DNA from: Bacteroidaceae bacterium | GTDB taxonomy: Bacteria; Bacteroidota; Bacteroidia; Bacteroidales; Bacteroidaceae | Length of the DNA: 61,373 bases | Reading direction: 5' to 3' | Assembly (NCBI GenBank): GCA_017520935.1 | Contig: JAFXEF010000034.1 | Coordinates: 1 to 61,373, forward strand | Shown: positions 58,409-61,373 of the stretch, in pieces | Layout of the letters: each line of letters starts with the position of its first letter | Numbering within the stretch: the stretch's first letter is position 1 | The notes under the pieces: model-generated | Databases searched by the model: none | What the model was told of the DNA's origin: nothing | What the model saw: only the letters and a program-made list of their open reading frames with translations | Position numbers and translations under genes: made by a program

Positions 58409-60513
58409 TTCCTCTCCACTACAGTCACGCCATTGACCCGTTCACCAACGCGGATACCCTCTTCCACCTCAGCACTGAATGCCGAGGGGAAATATACCGG
58501 CATGTCCTTCTGTAGAGGCAATATACGCAACTCCACCTCACGGCATCCCGCCGGGAGCCGCCACAAGGCATACTGGAAGTGGCGGCCGTTCCAGAAGTTA
58601 TCATCGATGAGCTTATCATCCACGTAGAGGCGTGCCACATCGCCCAGATAGTCGATATCGAGCAATGCGTTGCTGCGGTCTACACCTTCGGGGATAGCGA
58701 TACGGTATACGGCAGCTGCATCAAAATCACTGTCGACGGGACTTTCCGCCACCTTCTGTACCCCTTTGCTGATAGTGCGCAACTTACCCGGTTCCTGTAT
58801 CTTCTCCACGGCACATGCGGCCATAGTGCTTGCCTCCTGCACTGCCTCAGCGGGCAGGAAGAGCTTGCCTGCCTCGTCTCTACTGAGCAGATACACATTA
58901 AGTCCCTGCAACTTCAGTGACGGCTGCCCTGTTCCCCGCACCTTCAGTCCACCACGCACCTTACCGTCAATAGAGAGTTCGGGCTTCACCCCTTCGAGCG
59001 ACATCATATAGAGATTGGCCACGCCTGCCTCGCTCCGCATAGCTACCGGTTGCATCGTAGCATAGTCGATATTGTAGCCTGCCACCTTCAGATTGAAGGG
59101 CAACACAGCCATAGTGCCCGAAGCTATCGTGATACCCCTACGGGGAAATGTGAGGTCACCGATGCGGAACCGCACGTTCTTCTTGTCCGAGAGTGTGCAG
59201 AAACGCTCGTAATTGTTGACAAACACGAACCCGCTCCCCTCCTTCTCACGGTATGCCCAGCGCAGATAACCGTCGGCACCCTTCTCCACGGGTTTGTCGG
59301 CCTGTGGGAAATAGGCCTCCATCGGGGCCAGTTGTTCGCCAAAGTCGGCCATGAACAGATGCAGGGTACGTAACGTGTAGTAGTGCGGATTGCGCTGTCC
59401 GAACTCGCCAAGGGGTGCTTGGAAATCATAGGTCTTCACCGGCAGGTCATTGTGATTGGTAAAGGGGGTGCGCTGCATCTCATTGAGGTAGGTGAGCTTG
59501 CCCTCGGGATTGGTTCCCCCATGATACATATAATAGCCCAAGAGGTTAGAGCCGCTGCCCAGCTTCACCACGGCCATCGAGTAGGCATCCTCGGGATACA
59601 GGTATACACGACGATGATACGAAGTCATCATACCACCTCCCAGTTCACAGGTAAAGTAAGGATACTGCTCGTCGCCCTCGGTGAGACGCTCCTTTTGGTC
59701 GCCCAACTGCTCACTGGCAATAGCCGTGCTGCTACGGAAGCTCTTGAAGTGGAAAGCCTTCCAATAGTTGCCCGCTCCCTCAGTAACGGTGCGGTCCCAG
59801 AAGCCGTCGGCATAGTCGCCATAGAGAGGTATCATCGCCCCGAAGGGGGTAGGCGTACGCAGTTCAGGCCATCCGGTGCGTGTGTAGAAAGGCAGTTCGA
59901 AACCGCAGCGCTGGGCTATTCCCTTGAGTGCCATCAGATACGAGCCGTGTCCGCGGTATTCATTGTCAAACTGGCAAGCGATGACGGGGCCTCCATCCTT
60001 CCACAACAGTCCCTGAGCCTGCGTATATATTTGCCGGTACAGTGCCTCCACATAGTGCAGAAATTTGGGGTCTTCGCTACGCAACTTGCAGCCCGAGGCT
60101 ACCACCCAGTCAGGGATGCCTCCACAACGCGCTTCGCCGTGGCAATAGGGTCCCATACGCAGTATTACGGGCAACCCCTCCTCGGCACATATTTCGATGA
60201 AACGCCGGAGGTTACGCTGCCCCGACCAGTCGAACACACCCTCTTGCTCTTCGATATGGTTCCAAAACACATAGGTAGCGATGATGGTGATACCTCCCTC
60301 CTTCATCTTGCGTACCTCGTGGGTCCATTCGTCGGCAGGAATACGGCTATAGTGCACCTCGCCCATCACAGCAGCCTGGCGCTTGCCATCGATTATCAGG
60401 CTATACTTGTCCCACGTCACTTCGGGTACACGTTTCCCTTTACCACCATCAGCAGCAATGAGCGCCAACCCCATCATGGCAGCTACGCCCAACAACATCA
60501 ATCGTCGTTTCAT
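58405..60513 (-). CDS. Beta-galactosidase, glycoside hydrolase family 35
   Basis: 702 residues from the ATG at 60513 (MKRRLMLLGVAAMMGLALIA), which gives a signal peptide; a longer frame upstream is not plausible because it crosses the promoter. The GH35 barrel is clear: SLIIDGKRQAAVMGEVHYSR, TIIATYVFWNHIEEQEG, acid/base Glu185 in CQFDNEY and nucleophile Glu290 in FTCELGGGM, plus YYMYHGGTNP. A C-terminal beta-sandwich domain follows (YLGDVARLYVDDKLIDDNF). It releases galactose from beta-linked glycans in the periplasm or outside. Monocistronic, upstream of thrA. Confidence 0.93.
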   Translation of the reverse strand: MKRRLMLLGVAAMMGLALIAADGGKGKRVPEVTWDKYSLIIDGKRQAAVMGEVHYSRIPADEWTHEVRKMKEGGITIIATYVFWNHIEEQEGVFDWSGQRNLRRFIEICAEEGLPVILRMGPYCHGEARCGGIPDWVVASGCKLRSEDPKFLHYVEALYRQIYTQAQGLLWKDGGPVIACQFDNEYRGHGSYLMALKGIAQRCGFELPFYTRTGWPELRTPTPFGAMIPLYGDYADGFWDRTVTEGAGNYWKAFHFKSFRSSTAIASEQLGDQKERLTEGDEQYPYFTCELGGGMMTSYHRRVYLYPEDAYSMAVVKLGSGSNLLGYYMYHGGTNPEGKLTYLNEMQRTPFTNHNDLPVKTYDFQAPLGEFGQRNPHYYTLRTLHLFMADFGEQLAPMEAYFPQADKPVEKGADGYLRWAYREKEGSGFVFVNNYERFCTLSDKKNVRFRIGDLTFPRRGITIASGTMAVLPFNLKVAGYNIDYATMQPVAMRSEAGVANLYMMSLEGVKPELSIDGKVRGGLKVRGTGQPSLKLQGLNVYLLSRDEAGKLFLPAEAVQEASTMAACAVEKIQEPGKLRTISKGVQKVAESPVDSDFDAAAVYRIAIPEGVDRSNALLDIDYLGDVARLYVDDKLIDDNFWNGRHFQYALWRLPAGCREVELRILPLQKDMPVYFPSAFSAEVEEGIRVGERVNGVTVVERK

Positions 60514-60539
60514 TCTACTATCAGTATTACTTTCGTGGA

Positions 60540-60547
60540 CAAATATA
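60540..60547 (-). promoter_or_regulatory. Promoter -7 box of the GH35 gene
   Basis: TATATTTG on the minus strand, 26 bases before the start codon; it lies in the first copy of a direct repeat (next entry). Confidence 0.6.
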
Positions 60548-60660
60548 CGGATAAGCGAGCAAAAAGTCAAGCTTGCTTAAACTTTTCTCAGCGAGCGTAA
60601 GTATATTCTTGGCGCAGCCATAAATATACGGATAAGCGAGCAAAAAGTCAAGTTTCAACG
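60541..60660. repeat. Direct repeat of about 32 bp upstream of GH35
   Basis: AAATATACGGATAAGCGAGC is found at 60541-60560 and again from 60622, each continuing AAAAAGTCAAG. The second copy has lost the C needed for a perfect -7 box. Confidence 0.8.
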
Positions 60661-60744
60661 AGTGAGAGCAAAGAAATGCTTGCATTTTTTTGCCGAGTGA
60701 GGCAGAAACTCAATACAATTAAGTTTGCTTAAACTTTTCGCTGC

Positions 60745-60767
60745 GCCGATGCGAAATAAGCATCGGC
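60745..60767. repeat. Short hairpin GCCGATGC / GCATCGGC
   Basis: Perfect 8-bp stem with a 7-base AT-rich loop. The same core (CCGATG) recurs in the hairpin at 61259-61289. Confidence 0.6.
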
Positions 60768-60834
60768 TGCGCCGACTGCCGGTTTATCGGCACCAAGGAG
60801 TGCTGCTTGCAGCCCTATTAAAGTATATTCTAGG

Positions 60835-60874
60835 TTTCGTCCCCTCTGATTTCCAATATCCGAGGGTGCTGAGG
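60835..60874. repeat. Dispersed hairpin repeat (TCGTCCCCTCGGAT family), copy B
   Basis: TTTCGTCCCCTCTGATTTCC continues AATATCCGAGGGTGCTGAGG. The stem has one mismatch. Same orientation and flanking GTGCTGA as the copy at 32384-32420. Confidence 0.75.
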
Positions 60875-60903
60875 TATCTTAATCTGTGTTCATCAGCCCA
60901 ATC

Positions 60904-61079
60904 GGTAAACTCGGTCAACGCGGTAAACTCACTTGTTTTTATTTTTTAGGAGCTGGCATGGGAGGCCCTATATATAGGTAATATTATTAATTATATAATA
61001 TACAATATTAAGCTCTCTCTATTAAGCTCTCTCTTCCTCCACAAAAGCAGGTGAGTTGACCGAGTTGACCGAGTTGACC
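60904..61079. repeat. Two inverted arrays of a 9-bp unit with a 14-bp tandem repeat between
   Basis: Left array: GGTAAACTC-GGTCAACGC-GGTAAACTC (60904-60930). Right array: three exact GAGTTGACC units (61053-61079), the reverse complement of the left pattern with some drift. Between them lies AT-rich DNA with ATTAAGCTCTCTCT repeated twice at 61007-61034. Confidence 0.75.
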
Positions 61080-61169
61080 TGTCGAAAAAGACGACTGTTT
61101 TAAGGCCAGAAATCTGCACACCAAGTAGGCTGCAAATGTTTCCCACTTGGGCTGCAAAAACCGTGGGGA

Positions 61170-61210
61170 TTTCGTTCCCTCGGATTTCCAATATCCGAGG
61201 GAACTGAGGG
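61170..61210. repeat. Dispersed hairpin repeat (TCGTCCCCTCGGAT family), copy C
   Basis: A perfect 12-bp stem, GTTCCCTCGGAT (61174-61185) with ATCCGAGGGAAC (61193-61204). Compensating changes on both arms compared with copy B (CC/GG to TT/AA) show that pairing is kept. Confidence 0.8.
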
Positions 61211-61258
61211 AAGGGGTCTCTGCCCCCTGCTTTCCACCCTCTCCCTTCAGTACACACA

Positions 61259-61289
61259 GCAGCCGATGGTCTTGGTGACCATCGGCTGC
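61259..61289. repeat. Perfect 12-bp hairpin GCAGCCGATGGT
   Basis: 61259-61270 pairs fully with 61278-61289 around CTTGGTG. No T run on the plus strand follows directly, so it is more a repeat or processing signal than a terminator. Confidence 0.65.
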
Positions 61290-61311
61290 AATCATTATTT
61301 GCTATAGGGAC

Positions 61312-61373
61312 TTAGAATCTGTTTTAAAATTATTTCGAGTTTAGCTGAGAGATATTTTTGGATAGATTTGCGC
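61312..61373 (+). mobile_element. Terminus of a second MITE-like element, cut by the window end
   Basis: TTAGAATCTGTTTTAAAATT and the following 42 bases match the reverse complement of 49894-49953 with only a handful of changes. The element continues beyond the window. Confidence 0.75.

Noticed and set aside
59383..60600. A plus-strand open frame of 405 codons
   Set aside because: Fully antisense to the GH35 gene with its catalytic residues in place; no domain, signal or neighbour supports it.

Overview
The window looks like chromosomal DNA of a gut-type member of the order Bacteroidales (Bacteroides/Prevotella-like). Evidence seen: many promoters fit the Bacteroidetes pattern TAnnTTTG, some with TTTG about 19 bases upstream (for example before tolC and thrA); proteins are typical of the order (GH29, GH2 and GH35 glycosidases, Ser-type sulfatase, LRR_5/BspA repeats, DUF4922-SpoIID, fused CcsBA, CBM9-like protein, a tiny COX24-type ribosomal protein). 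I saw no rRNA, tRNA or CRISPR array. The exact genus is not settled.

Layout. 1-2.7 kb: end of a MacB-type ABC permease and a histidine kinase/response regulator pair. 2.9-7.8 kb: oxyR, then tkt-rpiB (non-oxidative pentose phosphate pathway), then a di-iron hemerythrin/LuxR regulator. 8-17 kb: an envelope operon with a broken porin, a shortened imelysin, a di-heme DUF1111 lipoprotein, an intact porin, a mono-heme lipoprotein, a Rid/chorismatase-like protein and the System II cytochrome c assembly protein CcsBA. 17-20.6 kb: fucosidase, CBM9-like protein and gdhA. 20.9-21.8 kb: a DUF3791-DUF3990-DUF3791 cassette. 22.2-31.1 kb: a nine-gene minus-strand operon of envelope proteins around a secreted caspase-like protease. 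31.4-32.6 kb: a non-coding stretch rich in odd repeats. 32.6-35.1 kb: a DUF4922-SpoIID gene interrupted in frame by a DUF559 nuclease flanked by inverted repeats. 35-49.7 kb: housekeeping genes (recJ, recQ, a phosphopantetheinyl transferase, ssb, mutY, HU, a COX24-type small protein, rng, a glucosaminidase, cdd, an ion transporter, tolC) and a sulfatase. 49.7-61 kb: a MITE-like element, GH2, dnaB, an ApgM-family protein, thrA, GH35, and a repeat-dense tail ending in a second copy of the MITE terminus.

Most striking observations. (1) A 473-bp cassette with perfect 33-bp inverted repeats encodes a DUF559 (Vsr-like) nuclease and sits in frame inside a SpoIID domain; a solo copy of its terminus lies at 733-764. 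(2) A probably single-promoter operon sends a caspase, a transglutaminase-like WG-repeat protein, a DUF4384 protein, an LPP20-like protein, small beta-barrels and a lipoprotein to the envelope. (3) A putative ADP-ribosyltransferase cassette. (4) A YtfE/RIC di-iron domain fused to a LuxR DNA-binding domain. (5) An NtrC-type regulator that lacks its AAA+ core. (6) Gene decay, with a doubly frameshifted porin, a half-length imelysin and a frameshifted beta-barrel gene. All functional statements rest on motif recognition by eye; no database search was run.
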